A stretch of DNA of 64,000 nucleotides from JAFAGX01 sp963759875 (GCA_963759875.1 CAVXBB010000017.1:558001-622000), one strand, 5' to 3'. Shown: positions 8,717 through 17,003, numbered from the stretch's first letter. The notes: generated by a model not told the origin, from the letters alone. Numbers and translations: made by a program.

Positions 8717-8747
8717 ACCCTGTGGGCGACGCAAATGGTACTTTCAA

Positions 8748-8971
8748 TCGACCTGGGATGTGCAGAAACGTAATAAACCATTTATTTATTATTAATTACC
8801 AGTATCGTACTGCTTCGACCCAGCACTCGACCTGAGCCAGACTCTCGTCGACTTATCGACCTGTTCGACCTGCCAACCTGGTGCGAGACACTGGTTGAGT
8901 CGGCGTTTAAGGTCGGTTCCTAGGTCGGTAGTTAAGTCCCGTGTTTCCACCGTGGGTCGACTGGGTCGAAA
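8748..8971. repeat. Iteron-like repeats with AT-rich tract, candidate origin
   Basis: TCGACCTG occurs four times in direct orientation (8748, 8827, 8856, 8865) with near copies at 8815 and 8848. Inverted partial copies (GGTCGG, GGTCGA) occur at about 8911, 8923, 8955 and 8964. An AT-only tract of about 20 bases lies at 8777-8799. The block fills the 370-bp gap after the RepA-like gene, and no gene is convincing within it. Iterons plus an AT-rich melting region beside a replication ATPase is the standard look of a replication origin; function here is inference. Confidence 0.45.
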
Positions 8972-9086
8972 GGATCGCTGCGGCGACGAATCGAACGCAG
9001 CACGGGCCGGCACCCACGGTTTGGAGCGGGAGACTTTGGAACCATACACAACACAGGTTTCAGAGAATCGCGTTTGCCTATAACCC

Positions 9087-9374
9087 ATGAGCTTAGCAAT
9101 TGATGTAGACAAAATCGCAGCAGTACTGTTGATCGATGGTTGGCATGACGTTGCCAGCAGCGATGGCAGGTCTTCGTTCGGGATGGATGCGTATGAATTC
9201 CTTGAACCTCATCCGGATCCTTCTAAGAACCCCCTGATGCACCTCAGTGGCGGACAGGAAAAGCTGGTGCCAGCAACTGGCGCGCACTGGACTGAAGCTG
9301 ACGGTGCCAGCGTGTTTTGTCCGGTGACGGCGATTCTGGCGGTGAAGTATCCAGCCAGACGGACGCCTGAGTAA
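9087..9374 (+). CDS. Hypothetical protein of integrative element
   Basis: 95 residues, acidic. It contains LLIDGWHDVASSDGRSSFGM followed by DAYEFLEP. No catalytic motif is visible. The composition is protein-like and the segment following the start is a regular alternating pattern, so I consider it real. It may be one of the small accessory proteins common in such islands. Confidence 0.5.
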   Translation: MSLAIDVDKIAAVLLIDGWHDVASSDGRSSFGMDAYEFLEPHPDPSKNPLMHLSGGQEKLVPATGAHWTEADGASVFCPVTAILAVKYPARRTPE

Positions 9375-9448
9375 GATGGGACTCCAGTGAGACTCCGTTT
9401 CATTTACCGGCGAGGACTACAAAAAAGGTATTTGAGTGAGCACTGACT

Positions 9449-9727
9449 TTAATTCATGTCTTTCACATCAATGGGCGGGACAGCTCTTAGAGATTCTAGA
9501 AGCGCCTCCTCCTGAAGAGATTCTTGAAGCAGTGCGGCACGAGTTGCGGCAAATAAGGAAGCGACTTTACTCTTCAGCTTCGGAGAATTCTTCGCGTCCT
9601 GTATCACCTGATTTAGTGCCTCCTGATTCATGTGACGCAGTTCGTCCCGCAAAATGAGATTTTCGATATACATCTCTTCTATGCGATCCATGAGTCGAAA
9701 GATAATGTCCTTAGCTGGAATAGGCAT
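9449..9727 (-). CDS. Hypothetical coiled-coil protein
   Basis: 92 residues, almost wholly helical in pattern (RLMDRIEEMYIENLILRDEL near the N terminus, then alternating hydrophobic heptads). No domain recognised. A competing rightward frame at 9436-9657 has poorer composition. It is followed by a co-directional HTH gene upstream at 10033, with a 24-base gap, so the pair may be an operon. Confidence 0.5.
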   Translation of the reverse strand: MPIPAKDIIFRLMDRIEEMYIENLILRDELRHMNQEALNQVIQDAKNSPKLKSKVASLFAATRAALLQESLQEEALLESLRAVPPIDVKDMN

Positions 9728-9751
9728 CCCGAGCCTCCACTCGCTGCGTTT

Positions 9752-10033
9752 CTAATGCCGCTTCTTCCGCACGTAAGCCAGCCCACGTTTGAGCTCGGCG
9801 GCCAGATCGCCACCCGTGGCCACATGGACAGGCTGACCGGACTCCCGGCCTAGCCAATCATTAAGTTCCTGGGGCGCAGCTGTGACGTATCTGCCTTCGC
9901 GCTGAACTGGCATGCCAGACTTGGCCCAGCGCTGAGCTACGGCCATCGGCTGGCCTAAGAAAGCGGCAATCTCCAGCCAACTTGTGAGCTTTTCAGGAAT
10001 GGGCTTTGTTTCGGAGCGCTTCTGCTTTGCCAT
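9752..10033 (-). CDS. HTH-domain DNA-binding protein
   Basis: 93 residues. LTSWLEIAAFLGQPMAVAQRW with a following GMPVQREGRYVTAAPQELNDW matches the helix-turn-helix plus wing pattern (WxEIAxxLG...QRW...PVxR) found in many short Acidobacteriota regulators. A basic tail ends in RKKRH. Probably a small transcriptional regulator; target unknown. Confidence 0.65.
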   Translation of the reverse strand: MAKQKRSETKPIPEKLTSWLEIAAFLGQPMAVAQRWAKSGMPVQREGRYVTAAPQELNDWLGRESGQPVHVATGGDLAAELKRGLAYVRKKRH

Positions 10034-10136
10034 CAGGATTTCGTACCTGTGGGACGCATGTTACTCAGTGCTGAGCAGTATAACTGTGTGACATCCGAGG
10101 TAAAATGGCGTTGCGCTCAAACCAGGAGGACTCCCC

Positions 10137-10397
10137 ATGAATCCTCACAGTGTGAAACTCGCAGTCACGCCTTGCCTGCGTCTCGAATGTAAGTTCTGGC
10201 TTGGGGACGATGGCTGGAACGCGAGCGTAGAGTCGCTCGGATTGAGCTTCCGCGCTCCGACTTTTGAGGCGGCAAAGCACGATATCGAGTTGGCTCTGGG
10301 CAAGCATATCGAAACACTTCTCGACCAACACTCCAGGGCTCATGCTGCTTGTGCACCATTCGCAATTACTGACCCAGAGCAACGAAGGCCAGATTAA
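10137..10397 (+). CDS. HicB-like small protein
   Basis: 86 residues. DGWNASVESLGLSFRAPTF followed by EAAKHDIELALGKHIETLL resembles the HicB partial RNase-H-like fold (strand, strand, then helix with regular spacing). No HicA toxin is visible on either side, so it would be an orphan antitoxin-like protein. GGAGGA lies about 9 bases upstream of the ATG, a good ribosome-binding site. Confidence 0.55.
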   Translation: MNPHSVKLAVTPCLRLECKFWLGDDGWNASVESLGLSFRAPTFEAAKHDIELALGKHIETLLDQHSRAHAACAPFAITDPEQRRPD

Positions 10398-10465
10398 ACA
10401 ACACTTATGATGTATGGACTGTGCTGGACGGTGACGCCATTTAGGCCTAGCCCTTGAGGTGGAAG

Positions 10466-10621
10466 ATGGAACGGCTAAACGTCAAAGGCTATGGCTTTAT
10501 TGCTTGCGAGGGCAAGCCGGATGTCTTTGTGCACTACAGCCAGGTTCAGGCACAAGGATGGGGACTCTTGGCATCCGCGACGGAGTGCTATCGCGAATGT
10601 GGGCGATTGATGGTTACTTGA
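10466..10621 (+). pseudogene. Cold-shock domain fragment
   Basis: 51 codons from the ATG. VKGYGFIA corresponds to the RNP1 motif and DVFVHYS to RNP2 of cold-shock proteins. The protein then departs from the family after GWGLLASA and stops, lacking the last two strands of the five-strand barrel (normal length about 66-70). The 3' end overlaps the end of the convergent kinase gene by 8 bases, so the C terminus was probably lost or replaced at this junction. Likely a decayed csp gene; a short functional protein cannot be excluded. Confidence 0.6.
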
Positions 10622-13211
10622 TACCTTCCACTAAATACAGATCGGAGAGCGTACGGCCGTATTCGTATACGTAGGCATTAGCGCTCGGAGTGATCAGGAT
10701 CGGTCCCACGTCAGTAACGCCGGCCGAATCAGCCGGTACAAAAGTTCTCCAGGGTTGCCGCTGCCCGGTGGCCAGGTTCAAGCGGTCAACTTTGGCGGGA
10801 AGGTCGCCTGGGTTGTAGATGAAAATAGACTTGCCATCCTCGGACCATCCGACCGGAATATAATTTTCGGGAAATTGAGGTATTGTCTTGGATTCGCCGC
10901 CATCGACGGGGAACAGATAACCCTTGCGGTCAGACTGCGCTGCGGCAACCTGCTTCCCGTCGGGGGAAATCACCCACTGCGCCGTGCGAATTCCCTCCGG
11001 AGAAATCGGTGTTGGCTTCTCGCTGTCGACGCTCTGTACCCACAGACGCAGGCCATGGTCCTTTTCGTTTCCGATGAACACAAAGCGGTTGCCGTCAGGG
11101 AGGTAATGCGCCCTTACGAGCGTGACCCCGCCATGTGACAGCTTGCGAGCTTCCCCCGGCCCAGTCGGCATAAGTGTGCTCTCGGGAGACTCTAACCGGT
11201 TTCCCAGTACCCACTTCTTATCGGGAGAAAGAGCGTATGCGGAGCCAGTGCCGAGGCGCACCGCGGGTCCGCCATCGGTGGTACGCAAGTAGGCGCTGTA
11301 GTTTTCCCCGCCGCCCTGGCCTGACTCTGTGAACAGCAACGTAGTGCCATCAGCGGAAAGATCATTGGGAGCCGACCAGTCCAGCCAGGAGAGATCGGTT
11401 TCCTTGGTTCCCCCAGGCGGTACTCCCACCATACCGACGCGAGTGACGTCGCGAGTGAGCAGGACGCGTCCATCAGGGCTGACGTCTTGGAGGGTCAAAG
11501 TGCCCGGTTGCCGTGCCAACAATCGCGTCTTGCCAGTGAAGGTGACGCCATTCAGAAACCTGTCGTTGCTGACCGTGGTGCTGGTAAACCAGACTTCCGC
11601 GCCGTCGGGGGACCAGGCTAGTCCTTGCACAGACTCCCAGCCGTCAGAAAGCGTCTTCCTGGTGCCGTTCAGGTCGACCATGGCGACCGAACCCATATCA
11701 TCGCGTCGCTCGGGATGGTCGATGAAAGCGATGGACTTGCCGTCCGGGGAAAAGCGCGGATGGCTGACCCAGCCGGCAGTTTTGTACAGGACCTTGCCGA
11801 TCGGGTATTCGAGGCGGTTCTGCCCTTCAAGATCGCGGACTACTAGAAAGCCGTTGCCGTCAGGCGCCCAGTCGGCCCACTGCACACCCTCCAGAACTTC
11901 TCGCGGAGCGCCGCCGCCCTGCAATGGAACCCGAGACAGAGTGCCGGTGTTGATATAGGGCTCAATGAGGTGGCTGTGCAGCAGAGCAGCCATCTCTCCC
12001 TGCCGGGAAACCGACAGAACCTCCGCGCCTTCCATTCTCAGGGATCGGGATTCGGGGCTTTCAGCGCGGGTCGTATAGATATCCAAGGGACGGTCTTCCC
12101 AGGCCGCACTGTAGATCATGGTCTTGCCATCGGACGAGAAACGCGCCAGGCGGATGCCGCCGCGGCGAAACGTCAGCTGGTGATACACGGGCAACGACAG
12201 CGCGGCTGGTTTGGCGGTCACGCGTCCCAGAAGAAAACCGCCAACGAGCGTTGCAACAGCGACAGCAGCCATCAACCAGCGAAACCGGTTTGAAGTTGCG
12301 AAGCCGCTCTGTGCTTGCACCTTCCCGCTGACCGTGGCAATCCTTCCCGACTCAGTGTCACGCTTCAGCCGTTTCAGATCTCCCCTCAACTCAGCCGCCG
12401 TCTGGCAACGCAGATCGCGATCCTTTTCAAGCGTCTTTTCGATGATCTCTTCTAGACGGACCGGCAGCCTTGGGTTGACTGTCGCAACTCTCGGAGGGTG
12501 GTGCTCAAGAATCTGATTGAAAATGACCGCCGAGGTGCCGCCCGAGAATGGCTGGCGGCCGGTTGCCATCTCATAAAGAACGATACCGAACGAGAACACG
12601 TCTGTCCGCGCATCGAGTGGCTCGCCTCGGGCCTGCTCGGGCGACATGTAGGCGACAGTCCCCATGGCGGTTCCGGGGTTTGTAAGGTTCAGTTCACTTC
12701 CCACGGTCGCCGCCGTATTATGAGCGGCACTAGCTGAGAAAGCATTTACTTTGGCAAGGCCGAAATCGAGGATTTTCACCGTACCGCGACTGGTGACGAA
12801 GATGTTCGCGGGCTTGATATCGCGATGAACGATACCCTTCGAGTGCGCGGCGTCGAGCGCCTCCGCAATCTGGACACCGAGATCGCAGATTGTTTCCCAG
12901 CGGAGAGGCTTGTTCTCGATGCGGTGCTTCAAGGTGACCCCGTCGAGGTACTCCATAGCGATAAACGACTGGTCTCCCTCCTTAGCAATTTCGTGAATGG
13001 TACAGATGTTTGGGTGATTCAGAGCGGAGGCAGCGCGGGCTTCGCGCCGGAATCGTTCCAGCGCTTGCACATCTTGGGCGACGTCGTCAGGAAGAAACTT
13101 CAGCGCAACGAAGCGTCCTAGTTCAGTATCTTCTGCCTTGTACACCACACCCATTCCACCGCCGCCTAGCTTTTCTACGATGCGGTAATGGGAAATAATT
13201 TGGCCGATCAT
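10614..13211 (-). CDS. Ser/Thr protein kinase with C-terminal TolB/WD40-like propeller
   Basis: 865 residues. The kinase domain (about 9-275) has the Gly-rich loop LGGGGMGVVYKAED, Lys38 in VALKFL, HRDIKPAN at 129-135 and DFG at 149-151, so it should be active. A juxtamembrane linker is followed by one membrane helix near residues 310-330 (WLMAAVAVATLVGGFLLG). The rest is a periplasmic beta-propeller with repeated FSPDGKxIAF-type TolB repeats. This is a typical Acidobacteriota PknB-like sensor: the extracytoplasmic propeller may bind a ligand and the cytosolic kinase phosphorylate targets. Not in an operon with a recognisable substrate. Confidence 0.93.
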   Translation of the reverse strand: MIGQIISHYRIVEKLGGGGMGVVYKAEDTELGRFVALKFLPDDVAQDVQALERFRREARAASALNHPNICTIHEIAKEGDQSFIAMEYLDGVTLKHRIENKPLRWETICDLGVQIAEALDAAHSKGIVHRDIKPANIFVTSRGTVKILDFGLAKVNAFSASAAHNTAATVGSELNLTNPGTAMGTVAYMSPEQARGEPLDARTDVFSFGIVLYEMATGRQPFSGGTSAVIFNQILEHHPPRVATVNPRLPVRLEEIIEKTLEKDRDLRCQTAAELRGDLKRLKRDTESGRIATVSGKVQAQSGFATSNRFRWLMAAVAVATLVGGFLLGRVTAKPAALSLPVYHQLTFRRGGIRLARFSSDGKTMIYSAAWEDRPLDIYTTRAESPESRSLRMEGAEVLSVSRQGEMAALLHSHLIEPYINTGTLSRVPLQGGGAPREVLEGVQWADWAPDGNGFLVVRDLEGQNRLEYPIGKVLYKTAGWVSHPRFSPDGKSIAFIDHPERRDDMGSVAMVDLNGTRKTLSDGWESVQGLAWSPDGAEVWFTSTTVSNDRFLNGVTFTGKTRLLARQPGTLTLQDVSPDGRVLLTRDVTRVGMVGVPPGGTKETDLSWLDWSAPNDLSADGTTLLFTESGQGGGENYSAYLRTTDGGPAVRLGTGSAYALSPDKKWVLGNRLESPESTLMPTGPGEARKLSHGGVTLVRAHYLPDGNRFVFIGNEKDHGLRLWVQSVDSEKPTPISPEGIRTAQWVISPDGKQVAAAQSDRKGYLFPVDGGESKTIPQFPENYIPVGWSEDGKSIFIYNPGDLPAKVDRLNLATGQRQPWRTFVPADSAGVTDVGPILITPSANAYVYEYGRTLSDLYLVEGIK

Positions 13212-13287
13212 GGCGCGACGCCATGTTATGCGGGATGCTGGGGCAAGTCAATGAATCCCGGCTGGAACGCAGGTGCACGTTAACGGA

Positions 13288-13425
13288 TCATGTCGGCCAG
13301 CCTAGCCAAAAGAGAAAGGCGAGCTCAACGACCGCAATAACTGCAGTGATCCACCAGGCACGCCATAACGTTCGTTCTTGCATGTTCACGCCCAAGCCTT
13401 TTTGCAAACGATTAAGCGGCTCCAC
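13288..13425 (-). CDS. Small single-pass membrane protein
   Basis: 45 codons from a GTG that overlaps the end of the upstream gene at 13412; an internal ATG at 13383 would give 31 residues. The C-terminal part WWITAVIAVVELAFLFWLGW is one membrane helix with flanking Arg residues on the N side. Coupling to the upstream small gene supports translation. No family recognised. Confidence 0.45.
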   Translation of the reverse strand: MEPLNRLQKGLGVNMQERTLWRAWWITAVIAVVELAFLFWLGWPT

Positions 13426-13600
13426 TCCTTTTGGCCGAGAGAAAAATCAGGAGATCGCGGATACCACAGCCCGAATCCAACAACGCAATCATGTCTTCTG
13501 GTTTCACGCCAACCTGTTCGCCTACTCGTACGAGTTTTTCCACGGCAGAATTGAGGAGTTCAGTTTCGCGCTCCGTCCAAGGGCACGATTGATCTGACAT
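13412..13600 (-). CDS. Hypothetical small acidic protein
   Basis: 62 residues from ATG at 13600 (MSDQSCPW). The body TELLNSAVEKLVRVGEQVGV then KPEDMIALLDSGCGIRDLLI reads as helices; the last part resembles a short helical repeat. It overlaps the start of a tiny membrane protein gene. Function unknown. Confidence 0.5.
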   Translation of the reverse strand: MSDQSCPWTERETELLNSAVEKLVRVGEQVGVKPEDMIALLDSGCGIRDLLIFLSAKRSGAA

Positions 13601-13742
13601 TTTGGATTGCCCCACAGGTCCCTCACAGAGTATGGAACGGCTGTTTTATTGTCGGTGATATTCATCACATCTGTGACCTACGGTTTTTCCTAGGTGTAAC
13701 GAGCCGTTTCAGGCGTGTAACTTGGCTCGACGGGGGAAAACC

Positions 13743-13937
13743 ATGGCGAATTCCGAACTGGATGATCGGCTGCTGCGTTGCCATCGACTTCACATGGGGT
13801 TATATGCTCGGGTAGCTAATAATTTAAGCGTTGCGCCAAGTTACGTTAGCCTAGTCGCGGCTGGTAAACGGCAGAACGAGAAAATAAAGCAAGCCATAGT
13901 CTCCGAGCTGAGGCGGATCGATCGCATCCGGAGCTGA
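13743..13937 (+). CDS. Small Cro/CI-like HTH protein
   Basis: 64 residues from ATG at 13743, with GGGGGA 7 bases upstream. GLYARVANNLSVAPSYVSLV is a helix-turn-helix (helix, turn, recognition helix) followed by a basic segment KRQNEKIKQAI. A probable small repressor. A second small frame follows in the same phase after only 6 bases (13944). Confidence 0.65.
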   Translation: MANSELDDRLLRCHRLHMGLYARVANNLSVAPSYVSLVAAGKRQNEKIKQAIVSELRRIDRIRS

Positions 13938-13943
13938 TTTGTC

Positions 13944-14120
13944 GTGCTGATTCCACTCACCAGCGTGCTCCAAAAAATTCGTTCCGAGTTGAAGACCATA
14001 CATGAATGGGATGACGAGTTCCAACCAGCGAACACGATAGACGAGATTGGGGCCGAATGCCGCAGGATTCGGCGTGAAGAACTCTCGAGCATGTTCTATT
14101 GGCTGGCTCTAAGGAATTGA
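13944..14120 (+). CDS. Small hypothetical protein downstream of HTH gene
   Basis: 58 residues from a GTG at 13944. The protein is helical and charged (VLQKIRSELKTIHEWDDEF, later EIGAECRRIRREELSSMFYWL) and clearly protein-like. It is in the same frame as the upstream HTH gene, separated by one stop and two codons, so the two might be one gene split by a nonsense mutation or a two-gene unit. No domain recognised. Confidence 0.5.
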   Translation: MLIPLTSVLQKIRSELKTIHEWDDEFQPANTIDEIGAECRRIRREELSSMFYWLALRN

Positions 14121-14177
14121 ACAGTCATTTGCGAGTCAACGTGCTTCGTTTGATGTGATTGCGCGTATAGTAGCCGG

Positions 14178-14375
14178 ATGGAAATTGCAGCAGAAAGAAC
14201 GATTCAACAACGTATCACTCGCTTGAGAGCTGAAATCGCTGAAATCTTGCGGTTGAACGCAGAATACCTCCGGATCAGCCACACATTGCCCGTTAAACAA
14301 ACTCACACGGAATGCCGTCAACGGTTAGAGGAAATCGTTGCGGAGCTTAACGTCCTTGCCAACGGGAAGCGTTAG
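14178..14375 (+). CDS. Hypothetical coiled-coil protein
   Basis: 65 residues with two helices (TIQQRITRLRAEIAEILRLN and ECRQRLEEIVAELNVLANGK). ATG at 14178 follows a weak ribosome-binding region. It resembles other tiny helical proteins of the neighbourhood. Function unknown. Confidence 0.5.
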   Translation: MEIAAERTIQQRITRLRAEIAEILRLNAEYLRISHTLPVKQTHTECRQRLEEIVAELNVLANGKR

Positions 14376-14449
14376 GCGCCCCGCCTTTGACGCCACATAT
14401 CGAAGTAACGCAGAAACACTCATTCCAGATTCGAGCAACTGGATGCTTG

Positions 14450-14614
14450 CTATGCAGCTTTTCTCTCACAATTGTGGCATCGACACTTGAAGTCTGGATC
14501 GTCGCGCAAGACCGTATGGCCGCATTGTTCGCAGATGTACCAGCCAGGCCGCTCGACCATCGGCTGGAACTGATTTGCCAGCACACAATACGGGCAACGC
14601 ACAATCTCGGGCAT
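14450..14614 (-). CDS. Small zinc-ribbon protein
   Basis: 54 residues beginning MPEIVRCPYC. Four CxxC-type pairs are visible: CPYC, CEQC, then CRCHNC, arranged as a double zinc ribbon (RCPYCVLANQ, WYICEQCGHTVLRDDPDF, KCRCHNC). Proteins of this shape are common as short conserved hypotheticals in Acidobacteriota. Probable metal-binding protein; partner unknown. Confidence 0.7.
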   Translation of the reverse strand: MPEIVRCPYCVLANQFQPMVERPGWYICEQCGHTVLRDDPDFKCRCHNCERKAA

Positions 14615-14860
14615 CACTAACTCGCTTCGGTCTCATTACAGGCTATCGCACATGTATGCCAACCCGCCACTGGTTCCTTGTGCCGGTCACGCTCGAACAG
14701 TTCCTCGCGGCCTTCGCGCTGGCTGTAGTCAACACCCATAGATTGACATCTTCGACTTCCTCTCTGCCGATTTCAATGTCGCTCTGAATCTAAAGTAGTA
14801 AACAGCTGCAAAGTTTTGGCGGGTGTGTTGCACTCTCGTACCTTCACGGAAGGGTGTGGC

Positions 14861-15142
14861 ATGTTGAGGATTTCTGTCATTAACGGCCCACGCCAACGCC
14901 GGCTGGTGGTCGAGGGTACTCTCGTTGAGCCTTCGGTAGCCGAACTCCTTAGCGAGTACACAAAGGCCAAAGAGCATCTTGATGGCCGTGAACTTGTCAT
15001 CGATATCACAAACCTCAGTGCCATCAGCGCAGCCGGGGAAGATGCTCTCCTGCAACTGATCGACGACCATGCCAGATTCCACTCTGGCGTCTTTACGAAG
15101 GAAGTCCTAAAGCAACTCGCGTCGAAGCGACCGCCGAAATGA
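14861..15142 (+). CDS. STAS-like domain protein
   Basis: 93 residues from ATG at 14861 (MLRISVINGPRQRRLVVEG). LVIDITNLSAISAAGEDALLQ matches the strand-turn-helix core of STAS/anti-sigma-factor antagonist proteins, in which a Ser or Asp at the turn is usually phosphorylated; here SAISAAGEDA has Ser residues near that position. Similar single-domain proteins occur widely in Acidobacteriota. An anti-sigma partner is not adjacent. Confidence 0.6.
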   Translation: MLRISVINGPRQRRLVVEGTLVEPSVAELLSEYTKAKEHLDGRELVIDITNLSAISAAGEDALLQLIDDHARFHSGVFTKEVLKQLASKRPPK

Positions 15143-15393
15143 ACCTTCGGACAATCTCGGTATCGCTCAGTTACTTAGGTCCGCGGTGTCAAGATTGTAG
15201 GTTTGACAGTTTTGAACACTTGAGCCGGGCTTCGCGCTTTGCCCGCACCCGTGCAGTTAAGGATCAATCGGTTAGCGGGAAACGATATTTGGCATCGGGA
15301 TTGCCATTGCCAACGGTATATGAACGCCAATCAGGATCTTTCGGTCATCCGCAAGATTTTCTCTGAACACCTGGAACGAGAAAGTGATCGAGG

Positions 15394-16065
15394 ATGATGG
15401 CAAGTCTTCAACAACGACTGGATCAATTTAAGAAGTCCTTCGAGTCTGGTGCTCCGCCCTATAACGCGCCGCTTGAGGCGATCGAAAAAATGCATCGGGC
15501 GACAGCGGAGCTCGAGGCTTCGAGGATTTTAGATCGCGCCTTGAAAGTGGGAGATCGCGCTCCAAGCTTCACGCTATTCAATCAAGAGCATGTACAAGTG
15601 GCCTCGATTGATCTTTTGCGCGAAGGACCGCTGGTGGTCGGTTTCTTCCGAGGTCATTGGTGACCCTACTGCAACATGGAGCTGGAGGCTCTGCAGGAGA
15701 TCAATTCTGAGGTCACAAATATGGGAGCGCGCATTGTGGTGCTCACTCCTGAACTCGAACGTTACACACGCAGCCTTCACAAGAAGCTGAACCTGACGTT
15801 CGACATCCTGACCGATCTTCATCTGAAGACGGCAGAGCGGTTCGGGCTCGTGTTTACGCTGCCGGACTACTTGCGGGAGCTTTACAAGTCCTTCGGGAGC
15901 AACTTGGACAGGTTCCACGATGAATCGGAATATCGCTTGCCCCTGCCCGCGCGGTACGTGATTGACAAGCAAGGCATCATCCGTGTGGCCGATGTGAACG
16001 CGGATTATACGATCCGCCCTGAGCCTTCCGAAACTGTCGAGCACTTGCGGACATTAACTAAATGA
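15394..16065 (+). CDS. Peroxiredoxin-like protein with in-frame TGA (candidate Sec90)
   Basis: 224 codons if TGA at 15661-15663 (codon 90) is read through. The N-terminal part ends GPLVVGFFRGHW; the same frame continues PYCNMELEAL through to VEHLRTLTK without another stop. In AhpC/TSA peroxiredoxin-like proteins this site reads RGxWCPYC; TGA stands at the peroxidatic Cys, giving WUPYC with Cys93 as partner. DRAPSFTLF, SEYRLPLPARYVID and DADYT-like segments match the family. The start at 15394 has no clear Shine-Dalgarno. Alternative: a single TGC to TGA nonsense mutation. The undamaged downstream 134 codons and a hairpin just after the TGA favour selenocysteine. Immediately precedes the crotonase gene. 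Confidence 0.75.
15661..15696 (+). promoter_or_regulatory. Candidate bacterial SECIS element
   Basis: Directly after the in-frame TGA, 15669-15673 (CTGCA) pairs with 15692-15696 (TGCAG) and 15679-15682 (GAGC) pairs with 15688-15691 (GCTC), leaving a 5-base apical loop TGGAG and a 5-base bulge on the 5' side. The loop guanines lie 21-22 bases after the TGA, inside the range reported for bacterial SECIS loops (16-37). This is a prediction from visual pairing. Confidence 0.45.
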
Positions 16066-16116
16066 TTTGACCGCAAGAGCTCGACTGATGCAGGCAAAAA
16101 CAGAGAGGAAAAATAT

Positions 16117-16923
16117 ATGCCAACATTTCAAACTGATTACCTCAATGCTTATAACAATTTAAAGCTGACACGAGATGACAAAGGCGTGCTGGTTGCTGAA
16201 GTCCACACCAACGGCGGGCCGTGCATTATGACCGCGCAATCTCACACGGAATTTGTCGATGGGTTCTACCGGATTTCGCAAGATCGAGCGAACAAGATCG
16301 TAATCCTTACGGGCGCCGGTGGGGAGTTCATTACCGATGTTGATTGGTCCTCCTTCGGCAACGCCGCCGATCCGGGCGTTTGGAGCCAGGTTCACGATGA
16401 AGGTGTTCAGGCTTTGGAAAACATAGCCAACATACGCGTCCCAGTCATCGCGGCAATCGAGGGACGTGCCCATGTGCATTCAGACTACGCGCTACTTGCC
16501 AGTGTAATTGTGGCGGCAGATGGCGCTACCTTCCAGGACGTGGCCCACTTCTCCCAGGGCGTTGCGCCCGGTGACGGAATCTTTACCACCTGGAGTTATC
16601 GCGCGGGAGCGGGGCGAGCGGAGGCGTTCCTGCTGAACCCACAACCGCTGCCGGCGCATACTGCGCGCGAATGGGGAGTGGTAGCCGAAGTTGTGCCGAA
16701 CGGTAAGGCGCGCACCCGGGCGCGGGAATTGGCCGAGCTGTACCTGAAGGCCCCGGAAGTGACACGCCGCAACACCCGCATCCACTTCATTCAACCGTTG
16801 AAGGAGCGCATCGTGCGAGAAGTTGGCTACGGATTGTCGCTCGAAGGAGCCTCCGCTGCCGACCTCGTGAAGGCAATGAAAGCCAACACAGAGCGTGCAC
16901 CTTCCAAAGAACAAGCTGCGTGA
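16117..16923 (+). CDS. Crotonase-superfamily hydrolase, 6-oxocamphor-hydrolase-like
   Basis: 268 residues. The crotonase fold is visible (VVLTGAGGEFITDVDWS-like oxyanion region; VIVAADGATFQDVAHFSQGV). HSDYALLASV, DVAHF and APGDGIFTTW correspond to the His and Asp positions of 6-oxocamphor hydrolase, which cleaves a beta-diketone ring. CoA-binding residues of true enoyl-CoA hydratases are not obvious. Likely role: carbon-carbon cleavage in degradation of a cyclic or terpenoid substrate (inference). It lies 51 bp after the peroxiredoxin and 80 bp before an amidohydrolase. Confidence 0.75.
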   Translation: MPTFQTDYLNAYNNLKLTRDDKGVLVAEVHTNGGPCIMTAQSHTEFVDGFYRISQDRANKIVILTGAGGEFITDVDWSSFGNAADPGVWSQVHDEGVQALENIANIRVPVIAAIEGRAHVHSDYALLASVIVAADGATFQDVAHFSQGVAPGDGIFTTWSYRAGAGRAEAFLLNPQPLPAHTAREWGVVAEVVPNGKARTRARELAELYLKAPEVTRRNTRIHFIQPLKERIVREVGYGLSLEGASAADLVKAMKANTERAPSKEQAA

Positions 16924-17003
16924 ATGAACGAGAGACCGTGCGTGCATAGCAACTCGAAGTAAATGAGATCAAACTCGTCAATTTCTGCTTAAGGAGATTT
17001 CCA

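Noticed and set aside
10459..10674. Rightward frame overlapping the cold-shock fragment
   Set aside because: The other phase carries RNP1 and RNP2; this one has no similarity.
15139..15366. 75-codon frame after the STAS gene
   Set aside because: ATGA overlap only; composition is not protein-like and no ribosome-binding site is convincing.
15661..15663. Reading the TGA as a simple gene end with a second gene starting at 15676
   Set aside because: The downstream half begins inside the fold at the active-site motif and cannot be an independent gene; kept as a candidate Sec codon or nonsense mutation.
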